Source: Formicarius rufipectus (taxonomy: Eukaryota; Chordata; Aves; Passeriformes; Formicariidae). Taken from it: a stretch of DNA of 64,000 bases. Location: assembly GCA_013399695.1 (NCBI GenBank), contig VXAU01000760.1, positions 806,001-870,000 of the forward strand. The letters are read 5' to 3'. Made by a program: the position numbers and the translations under genes. This document shows, one piece after another, positions 39,801 to 52,901 of the stretch (position 1 is the stretch's first letter; each line of letters starts with the position of its first letter). The notes beneath the pieces are model-generated. The model saw nothing but the letters and a program-made list of their open reading frames with translations. It did not search any database and was not told the DNA's origin.

Positions 39801-42140
39801 CACATAAACTTTGTTTTGGATGCTTTGAACCCATTTGTAAGTCAGTCTCCCCATCTTGGTTTATACCCCAAAATTCAGAGGCTGGTTTTGGTAGCTCCTT
39901 GAGAGGCAGATGGTTGTGGAATGGAATTCTTTTGTAAGATGGTGCTGATAATGAGTCTAAGAGGTCTAATCTTCCCACTAAAAAGCACTCGCTGCTTAAC
40001 TCATACAAGTAGGCTGCTGGCTGTCTCTTTGAGTGCCTGTTGGGAAGACTCATCAGCAGCCCAGTGGGGCATTGATGTTTTGGGGAGTGTGTTCTGCTGC
40101 AGTAGAACCCCAGTTGAAAAGAATGCTGTGAATGTGACTTCCAGGAGCCAAAGCAAAAAAATCTGTTTTCTGACCAAGATCTTTTTCTCTTTTTGTTTTT
40201 TAATAAAAAAAAAAGTAGCTCCTTCTTGTACTGAGTCTCCCAATGTCTCTTGTGTCTAGAAGTGTCAGAAATTTAGGTCTGTATAAATGAGGCACTACAC
40301 TGTGTCTGCCATTTATTGTGGAAAAGAGGATTTTAATCCTCTTATGCCTGCTCCTCAGCAAACAAAACCCTGGTGCTAAGATTTGGCAGTAGACAGCAAG
40401 AATTTGCAATTCCTGAACAGTAACAAATGTATCTTAAGGAACCATATTTGTTTTCAAATAATAGTAATAGTAATGAACATTTTTCTTTTATGTTGCCTTT
40501 TTTTCATCAGTACTTCTCAAAGCACTTTTTGTAAAGGAGTTTGGCAACACTGTCCTGTCTTGACAATGGAAAAACATATGGATACCATAAGATCTGGCAC
40601 CAAGATGACTTAATAGCTGGGTGGCAATTAGAGCCTAGCACCCTCTTCAAGACTGAAGTGTTTTTCTCCCTTTCTTTCTCTTGGTAGCTTTGGATTGCCA
40701 GTGTATTTATTTAGGAGATGGTAACTTGACTTCCCAGGAATCAGTGTCCAAATGCTTAGGGAAGGATGTTATTTTTGGATTAAAGTCCACTTGTATCTTG
40801 AGATGCCAAGACGTTTGTAGGCCAAAGAGTTCATCCAACCATTTAAACACAAACATGGACAGACTGTGGTTTTATGCAGGGTTGTGGGAATTAACTGCTG
40901 CTTATTTCTGCCTTTTCTGAAAGAGTGAGTTTGCTTTTAAGCATCAGACACGGGCTCAAGGGAACTGTGCTTTTGAAAATGTGGTCTGGCATAACAAATA
41001 TTTGAGTATTAAGGGTGAGAGTGAGGAAACTAATAGAGGTGGATCTATCATAATTGCTTTCATAAAATATGGAGACAAGCAGTCCTTTTAATCCATTATT
41101 TACTCAGTAGATGGTTTGTAATTATTTAAGCAATTTTTAAAGTCAGTAAAAGGCTTAACTGATTCCAAACTATATTTTGACTCATGACAAACACTTTTCT
41201 CTGGGTAAAATATGATGTTTTGACACTTCTATGGGTAAAATATCAGAATACCTGCCTGTTGTCAATGAGACCTCTCGTGATTTAGGCACTTAAAATTCCG
41301 GAGGAAAAAAATAATAATTAAATATGGTACTTGTTGCAATGGCCTTCATGCTGGTTCATTCCATGCTGTTTCAGTAGACTTCTAGGAGCTGTAGGAGGAA
41401 AGCCAAGATTCAGAAGCCAATAGGGCAGCTTTGTGTCCTATCTCATCCTTTCACTTAAAAAGCTGTTTACCCAAGTCACAAATGATCATACTTGATTACT
41501 ACTAATAAAACCCAGTTATCAGTAAAGTGACATGGGCACAAATAATTAACTCTTTCTTTCCTGGAGCTTGCTTGTGCATATACAAGTGGTTGTAGGCTAA
41601 TCTTTCAAGTATGTCAAGTAGATTTAATGTACTTTGGAGCAAGAACAGTCTTGTAGCCCTTGATGCTGCTGAGATTAGTTTCAGGACTGCCTTAAATTGC
41701 TTTGGCTAGTAGCTTAATTGTTTCCATATAGAACAATTCCCAGTATCAAAGGAATTCTCAATTAGGGTAAATTTGTTGTGTGATAGAATAACAGATTTAA
41801 GATAAGGGTGCTCTGCTGCATGGCTATATAAAGACAAACATTTATGCTAGCAATGAATTATATCTGTGTTTTTCCCACGTTTTCAAATATTTGGATTCTA
41901 GTTTCCAGATTTGACCTGTTAGAGTTGTGGTGGTCTGGGCAGGTTCTGGCTGAAAGATTAGAGCTGGAGTCACACACATCTGCATGGCAGGAATGTCAGA
42001 ACTCAGGGTTTGCTTTTGGACCTGTTGCTGGTCAATGTTTGGGAGTTTTTAAGTGCAGAAGACAAGTCTGTGCTGCACTTTGTGAACTGCTAAACATTAG
42101 TTTTGTCATGTCTCGGACAACTGCAAATACCTGAAAATGG
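33875..42140. other. Unique DNA, no supported gene
   Basis: Eight kilobases without a recognised repeat or gene. Simple features include A-rich patches at about 36,006-36,050 and 40,205-40,214, a T17 run at 36,937-36,953, and an imperfect tandem duplication at about 41,191-41,243 of a unit containing gggtaaaatat. Opposed open frames of up to 130 codons at 39,645-40,260 on both strands look like chance. Confidence 0.45.
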
Positions 42141-42148
42141 GAGGTGCC

Positions 42149-42274
42149 TTTTTTTTTTTTTTTAGGATTCCAGAGTAGGCAGATGTTTTGACCAGTTAAT
42201 CCTACCCCTGACTTTTTTTTTCCCTCCTTACCCGTAGGTTTTAATTTTGTGCCTTATTTTTTTTTTTAATACAG
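42149..42274. repeat. Cluster of poly-T and polypyrimidine tracts
   Basis: T15 (42149-42163), T9 (42213-42221) followed by CCCTCC, and T11 (42257-42267) lie within 125 bases. Each of the last two ends in an acceptor-like AG (cccgtag near 42,238 and aatacag at 42,274). The last is followed by 48 open codons (42,277-42,420) of an unrecognised peptide. Confidence 0.7.
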
Positions 42275-42424
42275 AACATTCATGTGGGCTGCCAAGTTTT
42301 ATTTCAACTGTAAACCCATGTCAGAAGGAGCTGAGATGTAAACCCTTAGTGATTGCTTCTGTAGTGGAGATCTTGACAGAACTTGAGCTCTGTTATAGTG
42401 GCACTAAGATAGTGTTAGTATAGC

Positions 42425-45400
42425 CAATATTATTATTATATGGAAAAGAATGATCAAAGTCTGATTTAAAAAAACACCCAAGTTTTATGAAAAGGTTCTG
42501 CTGATGTGAAAAACCAAGAGGATCATTTTAACCTGAATTTTTTTGCACTCCAAAGTAACTTTTAGTGTATTAAGGACAAGGGTGAAAATAATCAGCAACT
42601 GAAGGACCAGGCCTGTTGTAGGGGAATACTAATACATGTGCACACATTTGGCATTCAGAGGATGGTTTCACCACCTGAAAACAAGGACAACTTGCCTGCA
42701 AAATCAATCCTGCTTCTCCTATTCTTTTACTCTGCCATCCTAGTGTTCCTTTGGAATATTTTAGGTGAGTTTTGCGCAAGTTCAAAGGCATTAGATCAGT
42801 AATAATCCTGATCCAGGCCCCAGATCAATTTGTAGTCAAAAAGAATTTAAAAAAAGGTTTGATTTTTTTTTTTAAATTTTTTTTAATCTTCTCCATAGAG
42901 ACAGAAATTTGGTAAAGAAGTTTGTAACAGAATTTATCTGCAACCTTAACCTTGACAGAGCAGCACTGTATAAAGTCATCAGTGGACACCCCTTCCGTTG
43001 GGTGGATAAGCAGAGGGAGGTGATAGTCACGATGGCTGAGTGTAACAGTGAACATTTGTCAGGCTGCTCCTTTCTCTTTGTGTGGACTCAGAATGGTAAA
43101 GATTCTCCCTCATCTCTACAAAAAGGGTTTCAGTGCCTAATTGGAAAAGAAATATTTTATTTCTAGGGAAACCTGAGTCTCTTCAGCTCTCAGCTTTTGC
43201 TTTTCCTAGTTTTTTGTGCTTAAAGAACCATCCGGTACCATAATTTTTTTTCCCTACTATTAAATGCTTTTAACCTATCTCATGATTAATGAGATGCATG
43301 GAATTTATCAATTTTTTTCTCACTGTGAAATAAACCTTTTTTTTTTTTCATGTCATGTATGTTAATTTAACACAGGACTGGAGATAAAATTTTCTTGAAA
43401 GGACTGTCCCTGCAGTGAGTGCACAGGACTTGTGGGCATGTACTTTGTGGTGGGTCTAGGATGTGCAAGCTGTAAATGTGCACTGAGGAAGTTCAGACTT
43501 AGTAGTAGCTGTCTTGAATTTAGACATTGAAGAAAGCTGCTGTTTTCCACCAAATTTCCTTGACTAGTCTCTGAACGATGTGCTGAAAACAGGAAAGCAA
43601 ATTTAGAAAATAAAACCCTGAATGGAAGAACCAAAGAGTCAGGAGTCCCATCAGAGCTGTACAGAGCAGTTAAATACAGCTTCGGTTTTAATTTATAAGC
43701 ACTCCTGGCCAACAAAAAGGAGGTAGTCGGAGTTTAGCCGGACTTCTGATGACAGCAGATTCTTAAGCAGCTGGAAATCTGCAGTATATTTTCCTCATTC
43801 TGGTGGAGTAGCCTAATTATGAAACCATATGGGAGACATTGGAATACTGTGTTACACGCATATTTGACGTGGAGTGATGCCTTTTAAACAGAATGGAAAA
43901 AAAAAAATCACTAAAATTTCAGAAGACTTTGTTTCATCAGTCATAGATCAATCTTGGTGTGGTGAAATGGTAAAAGATAGTTCCTAAACTGAAAATGGAC
44001 TTCATCTGCACTCTTAAAGACACTACTGAAAGACCTCCCATCAATGAGACAAAGTTCACAGACTTTGACAGGGAAAAGAAAGACTTGGGGTATGACAGTG
44101 GGACTGTTGCACAACTGGGTCAGTGGAGGACTCAAATTTAACTCACTAAATGTTCTTACTAGATGATGTATTATTAATTAGTTGTTTTTCGTTTGCTAGA
44201 TTCATTTCACCCCTTTCCCTCGACAAGCTCTCAAAAGTTAGTGTTTTTGTAAGTTTATATAAAATTATCTTGACATATCCCATTGGTTTTATCTAAAAGG
44301 TGTGAAGCACTTCACAGTAGCTATAATTTCTTTACATATAGTTAATTTTCTTGTCTATATTGTCTTCTTATCAGGAATAGTCATGTCTGACCAAGAAATG
44401 GAGCTATAAAGTGATGTCGGCTGTCATTATTAATTTTAAACTATTTTTGACATGCATCTATTATCATCTTTTCCATTATTTAGCTGAGGGATCACATCAA
44501 CCTGCATTTTGTTCATTCTTCATTTGTTTACCTTGAAAACCTTTTTGGTTGCTTTCTTCTTCTTCCCTTTTCTTTGTTCTCTGGAATTTCTCACATTCCA
44601 AAAATTGCCAAACTTAACAGTAATAGTTTGGATTTCCAGTAGTTACTCTCCTATTTTAATTTTGTGGGGAAAGTGGCTGCTTCTGTAGAGTGAATAACGC
44701 TGAGTTACTTTTAAGTATCTTTCATATTCACCAGCAAAACAAAAAACAGCGCTTGGCCACAGAGTGGGAGCAAATTCTTACACTAACAGAAAGATGTGCC
44801 TGTTCTTACTTTGTTTGGCTTTGCTGTACCTACATTGCATCTGTCCTTTTGAGAGCTGACAGTGGCCATGAGGGGGATCACCAGTACAGAAACCAAGGAG
44901 ACTTTTGTAGGTCATCCCAGTGTGCCATTGTCTCAGTGACTGGTTTCCAACCTTGAAGACCAGAGCTAACACCATCGGCAATAATGTTGTTCCAGTATAC
45001 ATCAGCATAAGTGAACTCAAAACTGATCCCAGTTCAGTTGACTGTCACATACCAATGAATGATTCCAAGCATTTTAAAATTAATTTCTAATCACTGTATG
45101 TGTATTTTTAACAGAGTTTAAAGTTAAAAACTGTGAGAACTAAAGTTTTGGATTTCACTGTGTCTAACAGCTGGCTAAAGTTCTTGGACTGACACACAAA
45201 ATCATCCTTGATAACATAGAAACTGAAGGAAAGTACAATCAATGTAACTTCTTTTACTTATAACCCATCTAAAGCTTCTTTTAACTAAGGTATGTCATAT
45301 CTTTCTATCTTGAGTGATGGGTATAAAGGTGTTGCAGGTTTTAAGAGTCTTTGGAGTTTTCTTCATTCTAAAGCAGTTTCTCAAGGCCCTTCAAACAACT

Positions 45401-47320
45401 ATCATTCACATAATCCTTGTTGTCTTTAAGTTATGATAACATTCCTTTTAGTCACATCACACAGATCATAATGAAAGGGAATGACCAAGGGCCATTTACT
45501 GCTAAACGATGATAACTGCAAATCCAAGTGAAAGGCTTCACCCACTTTAGGTGGTACATAACAGCAGTGACTTCACTTAACAGATATGCCCATTAACACC
45601 TTAATCCTCAGCAGAGTGTGAGCATGAGAAAACATGTTCAAGCCACAGTTAAGCAATGATGGTGGTTACCATATTTTCTTATTTCAGTAGATATGCTTTC
45701 ATTAATATTCTAGATGGGCTTTGTTTGGCCATTGTGCCTACTCTTGTTTGATTGACACCAGCATTGGAGCTTCTCAGAAGATGGGTTGGATCTTGGCATT
45801 CAATTCTGCCCTTCAGTTGGATCCTTCTTTCTTTTTTTCTTTTTTTTTTTTTAATACAACTTTTTGATAGTTGCTGGGATTTTTACAGTATTTTCTAGAG
45901 ACTTAAAGCTTTAAGACCAGCAATATTATTACATCAGTCAAGTACCAGCAGGAAAGTCCCTTAAAAAAGATGGGAATAAAGTAATCTATAATCCACCTTG
46001 ACTAATGTTTGTCAGACCAAAGAAAAGGAAAATTTAGCGAATAGAATTTCTAAGGACTGGGGAGGGGAGCATAGTGGGAGGAAGGGGGATATTTAATAAA
46101 GATCAGGAAATTCAGAAGAGCTTAGGAAAGAGGTTTTTTCCAGATGTTGTAATGTGAGGAGGCCACATGCTAAGTTTATTTGCAGAAATTCATCTCACAC
46201 TGATTTCTCTGTTTTGGAAAGACCTTGTTTTTATATTTGTTTCCATAAACATCTTGATTTAAATATTTCACATGTATCAACTGCAAATGTGTTGAAGCAG
46301 GAATGACACACATGCAGTTAAGAAAGGCAAGCTTGAATGTTACAGCGCATGTGACAGTTTTCCCTCTATCCCGTTCTGTCATAGAGGTGGATTGATGCCC
46401 CTGAAGGCTCTGCTCTTTGTCAGGATCATGTGGGTAAAATAAAAGAAGGGACTGAGTCTTAAGAGGAACCTTTTCAGAAGTGGAAAGGGGGCTATTAACC
46501 CTCCTAGTGAGGAATGCAGGACCAGCAATATCCCCTTGCCTTGCTGGGGAGTTGTGCAGCACAAGCAGATAAGGGGAGGAAGAGAGGGATAGAAGGACCA
46601 GGGCTGAGGTGAAATATCTTGGGATGGTATTAAAGCTCTTTAATTCTTCAGTCGAGAGTGTTCCTGGCCAGGGACATTGAAAGAAACCCAATCACCATCA
46701 GTTGCTGACAACGTTTTGCATGGACGCAGTTTTAGTGTCTTAGTAGGAGGCTTGTAAACCTTAGTAAGAGAACCTGCTTGCATCAAAAAACAAAAGTGAG
46801 AGTTTATTCCTCTTTGTCTAAAGTTACAGTTCTACTCAGGAAGGGTGGGAAGGCAGAAAAGGCATCTTCTCTTTTGTTTGCATTTTTGCATCTTTACGTT
46901 CCACTGCGCAAGGATTTCAAAAGTACAAGAATGAACTCTGTTCACACACAATTATGCATATTTCTAAAACTAATACACTTCATCAAAACTATCTAACAAC
47001 ACACAGTTGTTAGATCTATCTCTATCAACTAAGATATATTTTATAAAATTGGTGAATTCACACAGTTCTTATCTATCTTATTAATAGAGTTCTTCACTTA
47101 TTCTGCAGAATATTAGAAGGTTTCTCCTCTCAGTTTGCTGTTAGCCAAGGTCATCCTGCAGATTCTATTGTTATCACTGAGGCCTCTGTCTTGGAAACTG
47201 CTGCTTTTGACTCCTTAGTCTGAAGACATGCAAAAAGCGTGTTCCAACAACCCTCTGCTTCAGCACCTCTGTTTGGCCTCAGGGCTGCAGGCAGGAGGGG
47301 CATGCCAGGGCTCTGCTGCA
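42425..47320. other. Unique DNA, no supported gene
   Basis: No repeat family is recognised. T runs occur at 42,863-42,873, 43,337-43,348 and 45,840-45,852. The longest open frame of the window (171 codons, minus, 46,176-46,691) lies here. It has no recognisable domain or splice context and is probably chance. Confidence 0.45.
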
Positions 47321-47327
47321 CAACATC

Positions 47328-47460
47328 ACGGTGGAAGAATTAGGGGCAGCCCCCGCAGCTTGCCCGGCTTCAACCTCCGTGCGCTCCCTGAATTATCCCG
47401 AGGATGTTCTCAGCATCGCTCCTGCTCCCTGAGAGCCTTCCAGCACACACACCTCGACCC
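47328..47460. other. Small CpG cluster in CpG-poor DNA
   Basis: About eight CpG dinucleotides occur within roughly 130 bases, in a locally GC-rich stretch (gcccggc, ccgtgcgctc, tcccgagg). The surrounding kilobases have almost none. It lies inside a 119-codon plus-strand frame (47,228-47,587) whose arginine- and serine-rich middle comes from this GC-rich patch and fits no known domain. It could be a minor promoter, an exon, a recent insertion or a biased-conversion island. Confidence 0.45.
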
Positions 47461-47499
47461 TCCCCTTAAATCTGAGAAATTCCACAAACTTCACAACCT

Positions 47500-47790
47500 C
47501 AAGTTGTATATTATGTTGTCAAATGTTATTGCTCAGCAAAATGAAACAAAAGAGAAGGTAATTGAACATTCATTTTATAGAAATTAAGATGCTACATCTT
47601 GTAATTTCCCCCCTCCAAACCTGTGTTTTTATGTAATTTACATTATAATAATGATCCAGAATATTTTTATTAAGTTAAACATTGTTATATAATCGGATAT
47701 TTTTTCTCCAAGGTATTTATTTTAATAATTTAATTAGCAATCACATGGTGAAATTATTTTTTCAGTTAGCAAAAGAGGGACCTTCATTTA
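47500..47790. promoter_or_regulatory. ATTA-rich conserved-element-like block
   Basis: AT-rich but complex sequence with clustered homeodomain-type cores (aatttaattagcaatcac near 47,735, plus several TAAT and ATTA) and few homopolymers, directly after the CpG cluster. The texture resembles a conserved enhancer. No conservation data were available. Confidence 0.25.
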
Positions 47791-47794
47791 AAAT

Positions 47795-49955
47795 TCTGAC
47801 AACTTAGCTTCAGAATTAGGTGGCTGACAAAGGGCTGCAAATTTTTACCCTCTTTGTTTTGTTTGAGCTGTAGGTAAAAACTGAACTCCGTGTTCTTTTT
47901 GTTTAAACAGCTCTAATGAATTCTGTTTGGAACAAGAAGCACAGTATCCAGCAATAGACATTAGGCTCTTATCTAAGGATATATAAAGGCACTGATCATG
48001 TTGTTTGGTTTGAAAAATTGTGTGTAATTATGGAAAAGAAGGAAATGTTAGAAGAGATGAGGTAGTGTCACATGTACACATTCAGCCTTTGTCTTCTGGG
48101 AAATTGTTTGGGCTTCTCTGAGGTGAGTTATTCACTTGTGGACTTTTGAGACTTACTCAAAAGGATGAACCAGTTTTCTTCACAAAAAGGAGAAAATTTC
48201 CCTATTAGGTGGACTTTTCAGCATGTTCAATACTGCATACCTCACAAGTTTTCTAAAATACTTAACCTCCTAAACCACCCCCAAAATGAGCCCCCCAACA
48301 GCTTGTTGTGCAGTTTTCTGCTTCTAGGACATTTCTTTCCAAAGAATTGCCGCATGTTACATTTATATGAGAAAGAACAAGAGTTTATTCTTTGCCAGGT
48401 TTGACCTTGAAGGCATATTGTGGCAGAGGATAGATCTGATTAGTGTTATTTTATGCTGCTTATTCAGTGGTCACAATAAATGTACTTGATATTGGGCAGC
48501 TAATAATTGAAAATCTGAGCACTTGGGAACCTGCATATTCCCTCAGGAGGAACTGTGCCTTTAAAGCAGATGTCTCTTCTGCCATCTGTGACTGGCCTGT
48601 TTTATGACAAAGTGGTGGCGCATCATTATTCCTGATGAGATCTGAAGAGCTTCAGAAAGCATGATTTGGTCAACTTCTGTCATATTTATGGTTAAGGATA
48701 GGATAATTCTGAGAGGTATGGGGACCAAGAGGACTTTAATCAGTACTTTTCAAAGAATTAGGCAAAATAAGCACAGAGTTTAATTTTTATTTCCTTACTG
48801 AGAGTTGAGATTCTGAGGGATGAAATGTCATTGTGAGAGAGAGTATTGTAAAGGGCCTAAAAATTTAAAACACAGCCCTCAAACAAGCTTTTGAATAAGA
48901 AAAGACTGTTGTTGAATAAACAGTTGTGAAAGAACTCGATGGGAGGCTTTATGTTTTTGAGGAGTCTCAGATGCCGAAGCTTAAACACCATGCAGCAATC
49001 TTCTTGTATCATGTTCTGTATGCTCTGATAATTGTGGCCCAGCACAGCTCTCATTAAATTGTATATAATTTGTACAGTATCCAAAGGATTTTACTTGCTC
49101 AGTTGTAAAATCCTACATAGACTCACCCAATTTACATCTGCTGTGTCTACATTTTCAGTGTTTTTTAGAATTAATTTGTTTTTAGATATTCTTAGGAAGT
49201 TGGGCATCTTCTCCTGTTTGTACTCTGGTGGCATCTGAGGGCCCTTGGAAGGACAGTAGGTAAAGATATAATAACAGAGCTGGTTAAAAAGGCTTTCTCC
49301 CAGTCTTTTCTCATTGAGTAGTGCTGCTTTGTTGAAACTAAACTGCTTCTCAGTATCAAGGTGGGATGCTGGTGCTGGGAAAGGGAGGGTCAGCATAACC
49401 CAGTATCCAGTAATTAAGACATCACTAAAGATGTGACAAAAGCTAAACTCAAGTTTCAAGGATGAAATCAGATGTTGCTTAAACTTGCATCTTCCATAAA
49501 AGCCCAAGTGCCAGACTCATGAGGCTGTTGTGGGGCATTTGAGTGTGTTTTTCTGGCCTTTAGATAGCTTTGCAAGGAACTCACTTCTATATTGATGGAG
49601 CAGCAGTGCTAAACTGCCACTATTATTCCTGCTTCCCTTGCCAATGGAATTGTTGTTTCCTAGCCAGCCAATTCCCCAATTACTCTCCCACTGTGAGATT
49701 CAGTAACTTGTCAGAGGTCTGTTGTATAGGCAGGAACTGAGCCAGGCCCTGTGTGCCAGTGCAGGGTATTAAGCCCACAGCAATTCCTCATTTGTTCCTG
49801 TTTGTCTTTTGCTGTACGAGGTGGGATGTTCCTCTCCCACCCCATCCCCAGAAGTATAACAGCCCAAAAATCCAAGCATTCTTATAAAACTGATAATTCC
49901 ATTCACATCAGTGACAAGAATGTGTTCCTGAATGCTCATAATACATTTTTGTATT
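47795..49955. other. Unique DNA, no supported gene
   Basis: A GTGAGT donor-like motif occurs at 48,122 but without a convincing exon before it. A 138-codon minus-strand frame at 49,091-49,507 has no recognisable motif. No repeats are identified. Confidence 0.45.
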
Positions 49956-49960
49956 TGCAG

Positions 49961-50065
49961 ACATTTGCAGTACCTGAGTATAATACTGAACCTATTCTCC
50001 AGGACAAAATTAAACTCCAGAGTTCGCTTACAAAATGGTCATATTTAAATGGGAGAAAGGCTTAA
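49961..50065 (+). CDS. Candidate 3'-terminal coding exon, unidentified
   Basis: An acceptor-like tract (atttttgtatttgcag, ending at 49,960) precedes 34 open codons in phase 0 ending with TAA at 50,063-50,065. The peptide starts TFAVPEYNTEPILQD, is mildly charged and ends NGRKA. An AATAAA hexamer lies at 50,157-50,162, about 92 bases after the stop. The tract is less pyrimidine-rich than at 33.7 kb. I do not recognise the protein. The same open frame extends upstream through the acceptor, which weakens the case for a splice boundary. Confidence 0.15.
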   Translation, partial: TFAVPEYNTEPILQDKIKLQSSLTKWSYLNGRKA

Positions 50066-50462
50066 AATGCCCCTATTTTATCAGTGCTTCTCAGTAAGAT
50101 TTGTACTTGCGTTGTTTGCTCTTGTTAATAAGAACCTTCCTAAGGCCTAAGACATGAATAAATGAATATTTAATTTAAGTAGAATGGTAAACTCTCCAAG
50201 AGTTTGTGAATGCCTGGGGTTATGTTGGTTACTACATCTCTGGAAGTTCACTGTGAAGCATGGATTAAATTACCAAGCATTAATTTAAATGTTGTGACCT
50301 GCCAAATAGACTTATCAAGCAGCTGGAGGGATGGAATTAGGTGTGTCTAACTTGAGCTTAGAAACACAGGGCAAACCTGCACAGCACTTCTGTACCAGTG
50401 TGATTGAAGGGGAACCTCAGAACCTGTGTCTTCAAACAGAAATGGGTCATATGCAGATCACT

Positions 50463-50573
50463 TGTCTCTGAGCAGCCTGATCTGGTTGGAGATGTCCCTG
50501 CTTATTGCCAAGCATTTGTCCTGGATGACCTTTAAAGGTCCCCACCCAAAGCATTATGTGATTCTCAGTTCTG
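50463..50573 (+). mobile_element. CR1 3'-end fragment, younger type
   Basis: In forward order it reads 'ctgagcagcctgatctggtt' (the TGAGCAACCTGGTCTAGT block), 'ggagatgtccctgctta' (GGTGTCCCTGCCCATGGC), 'ctggatgacctttaaaggtc' and 'cccaaagcattatgtgattct', which is the CR1 tail. It is about 110 bases long and severely 5'-truncated. Its match to the common bird CR1 3' end is closer than at 15.9 or 29.8 kb, so it is probably younger. Confidence 0.92.
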
Positions 50574-50579
50574 CTTCTA

Positions 50580-52495
50580 TGTACCTTTCTCTGATGTGAT
50601 TACTGTTAGCACTGTGATACCTCAGCTTCCTCTCTTGCTTGTATAACCAAGGAGGAATATTACCTGGTTGAGTCAAAATGACTGTTGGGGTGAAAGGTTT
50701 CTTTGGGACAGATGTGGGATGAGAACATGTTGTGTTTTAATTCATTGATGAAATTAATTGCACCCCCTGTTGTTCTGATAGTGCCCTTTCCAAAAGGGTC
50801 CCAAAAGTCCTTCACTAACTCCTTTGTCAGGCCTGCTGAACAGAAGAGCTGGAAGGAGGAGAAGGGCCTATGTGTAGGGCTGGACAGTATTGTTCTTCAT
50901 CAAAAGACTGACAAAATATTGAAAAGGTTGGTTAAGCTTTGCTTCTGGGAGGGCAGCACAGCAGGACCAGAGTCATCTAAATAATATGATTCCTTCGCAG
51001 TTGAAGTGCAACCATCTCTTGTTTGTTCAAAACTCTTTGGCAAATATGTCTAGTAAGTACCAGACTATGGGTTGGAGAACTCAATTTGGAATTCCTGGAA
51101 GAATTTGCTTATGATAAAATTAATATCTGAGCTGCATTTAACTAACCCATCAGAATGTTCGCTGTAAACCAAGTTTTGACCATGTTTTCCTTAACTATGT
51201 ACTAAGATGCTCCTCTGACAGTCGCTTCTGTAGTGTCTTCTGTTTTCTTTTACCTTTTTTTTAAAATTTATTTTTCATTTATTTTTAATTAAGACTAGGA
51301 TGATATACCTTTCAACTGTCCATCTAGTCACATGAGTTAAAAAGTTTTTTCACATTCAAAACGTTACTTTGCTTTGAAACAATGTTCTTGGAAGAATTTT
51401 CATAATGCTTCTCCAAGTATTTATAAAAACAGTCGCTTAAGGATTTTTTTGATGATTGAGGTCTTTATAAAAATTTCTTCTCAGTGTCTCAGTATCCATT
51501 GAAAAATGTTTAGAAGAAAATGAACAATATTTTTTGATGTGGAAAGTATACTTTTGTATCATTACCAGGAGGCATCTCAGAGGTAGAGGAACTGTTGCTT
51601 TTTAGGATTGTGTATTTCAAATATTTGTATTTACATTTGGATGGGAGCTTGTGTTTTCCTTCATTTTCTTTACATATGGTATAATTTTTCCAGCCAAAGA
51701 TGGAGTTGATGTACACTTTAGACACTAATTTCATTGAAGTTTTTAATCTCGACCTGAGGGCAAAAGTTTTGGTGGGCTTAGTTAGCCCATATAATTTAAG
51801 ACATTGTCTTCCTGACCAAATCTTGTTCCTTTCTGTGAATTTGTTTAAGGGAATTTGAAAGTAAAACCACCCCCTTTTGTGGGGATTAGATAATTTTTTC
51901 CTTGTTCATATGAGAAATATCATATGTTTACAGAAGAGTTACAAAAAGCATATTTATTATTAATCCTATGGCTTCTATTCACTGTGTAAAATAATGTAAT
52001 TTCAATCCCCCTAATCAAACTAAAATAATTCCCTTGATTTTAACTTAGACTAATCACTAAATGAAACACCATTTTGAAATAAAAGCTGCACGTTTTGTTG
52101 TAAAATAATTCTTGTTGAATTGTCAAATACATATTTTTAAAAATTCTTAGAATTTGCACCAATTTACTATTGTTTAGGGGTCTCAAAGTACTTTGAAGTA
52201 AACTTACTGTAAATAACAAATGAAAACATATTCTTTCTCCCAGAGGAGTTGGCAGAGTCTGGATTGTGTGTTCAAATATATCGTCTTAATGGTGCATTAT
52301 CTCAAGTTTGAATTGTGAGGTGTTTCATCTTATGGAGGATGAACACCTTCTGTGCACTGGTGAAAATGGGGAAAGTGAAATCAAGCTCAGGACTTGGGCC
52401 TCTTCATCTCTGCCAACGAGATGGTGTTTTTAATCTTCTACTCTGATTTTGTTTCCTTGTATATGAAGCAAGAGTGGCCCAGAAGACCAGTTATC
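50580..52495. other. Unique AT-rich DNA, no supported gene
   Basis: Nothing coding is recognised. The stretch at about 51,880-52,200 is very AT-rich with many TAAT cores but also simple T and A runs. Confidence 0.45.
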
Positions 52496-52504
52496 AGCAC
52501 CTAG

Positions 52505-52901
52505 TGTGGTGGTTTGACTTTGGCCTTTCCTGGGAGACAGATCCCATGGTTTCCTGTATCCAAGTGAAGTATTTCATCCTATTTTATGTCAGCTTAGATA
52601 GAAGAAGGGATAGATTGAAGTTTTGGGTCAGTCCTTTTCAGGTGCTGGACCTGCCATCTCTTCGAGGAGAGCTGCATGTCCCTGGGAAGTGGACCTTGTT
52701 TGTTCTTTATTGTGTGTGTGCATGTAGTAATATTAAGTTTCCTTTTCTTCTCTGTATATATACATTTTCATAAATTCATACTGCTTCAGTAGTATTAGAA
52801 CCCATTTTTCATCTAGTGTGGGTTTTTTTTCTTCCCCCACCCCCTCCCCTTTTCTCCTTGCAGCTGGGAGGGAGTGGGGGGAAGCTTTTGTTTTGGCCAC
52901 A
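52505..52901 (+). mobile_element. Probable solitary LTR of an avian endogenous retrovirus
   Basis: The segment begins TGTGGTGGTTTGACTTTGGC, the start seen in many bird ERV LTRs, and ends in ...GGCCACA, giving TG...CA termini over 397 bases. The five bases before it (cctag, 52,500-52,504) nearly match the five after it (cctgg, 52,902-52,906), as expected of a slightly decayed target-site duplication. Inside are a TATA-like stretch (gtatatatac near 52,757), a C/T-rich block (52,828-52,858) and 'gctgggagggagtgggggga' near the end, all familiar from passerine-type LTRs. No gag, pol or env sequence flanks it, so it is a recombination-derived solo LTR. Strand follows the TG...CA reading plus internal order. 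The family name cannot be fixed without a library search. Confidence 0.6.

Noticed and set aside
46176..46691. Longest open frame in the window (171 codons, minus strand)
   Set aside because: No recognisable domain, signal or splice context. A frame of this length is near the chance maximum for 64 kb read in six frames.
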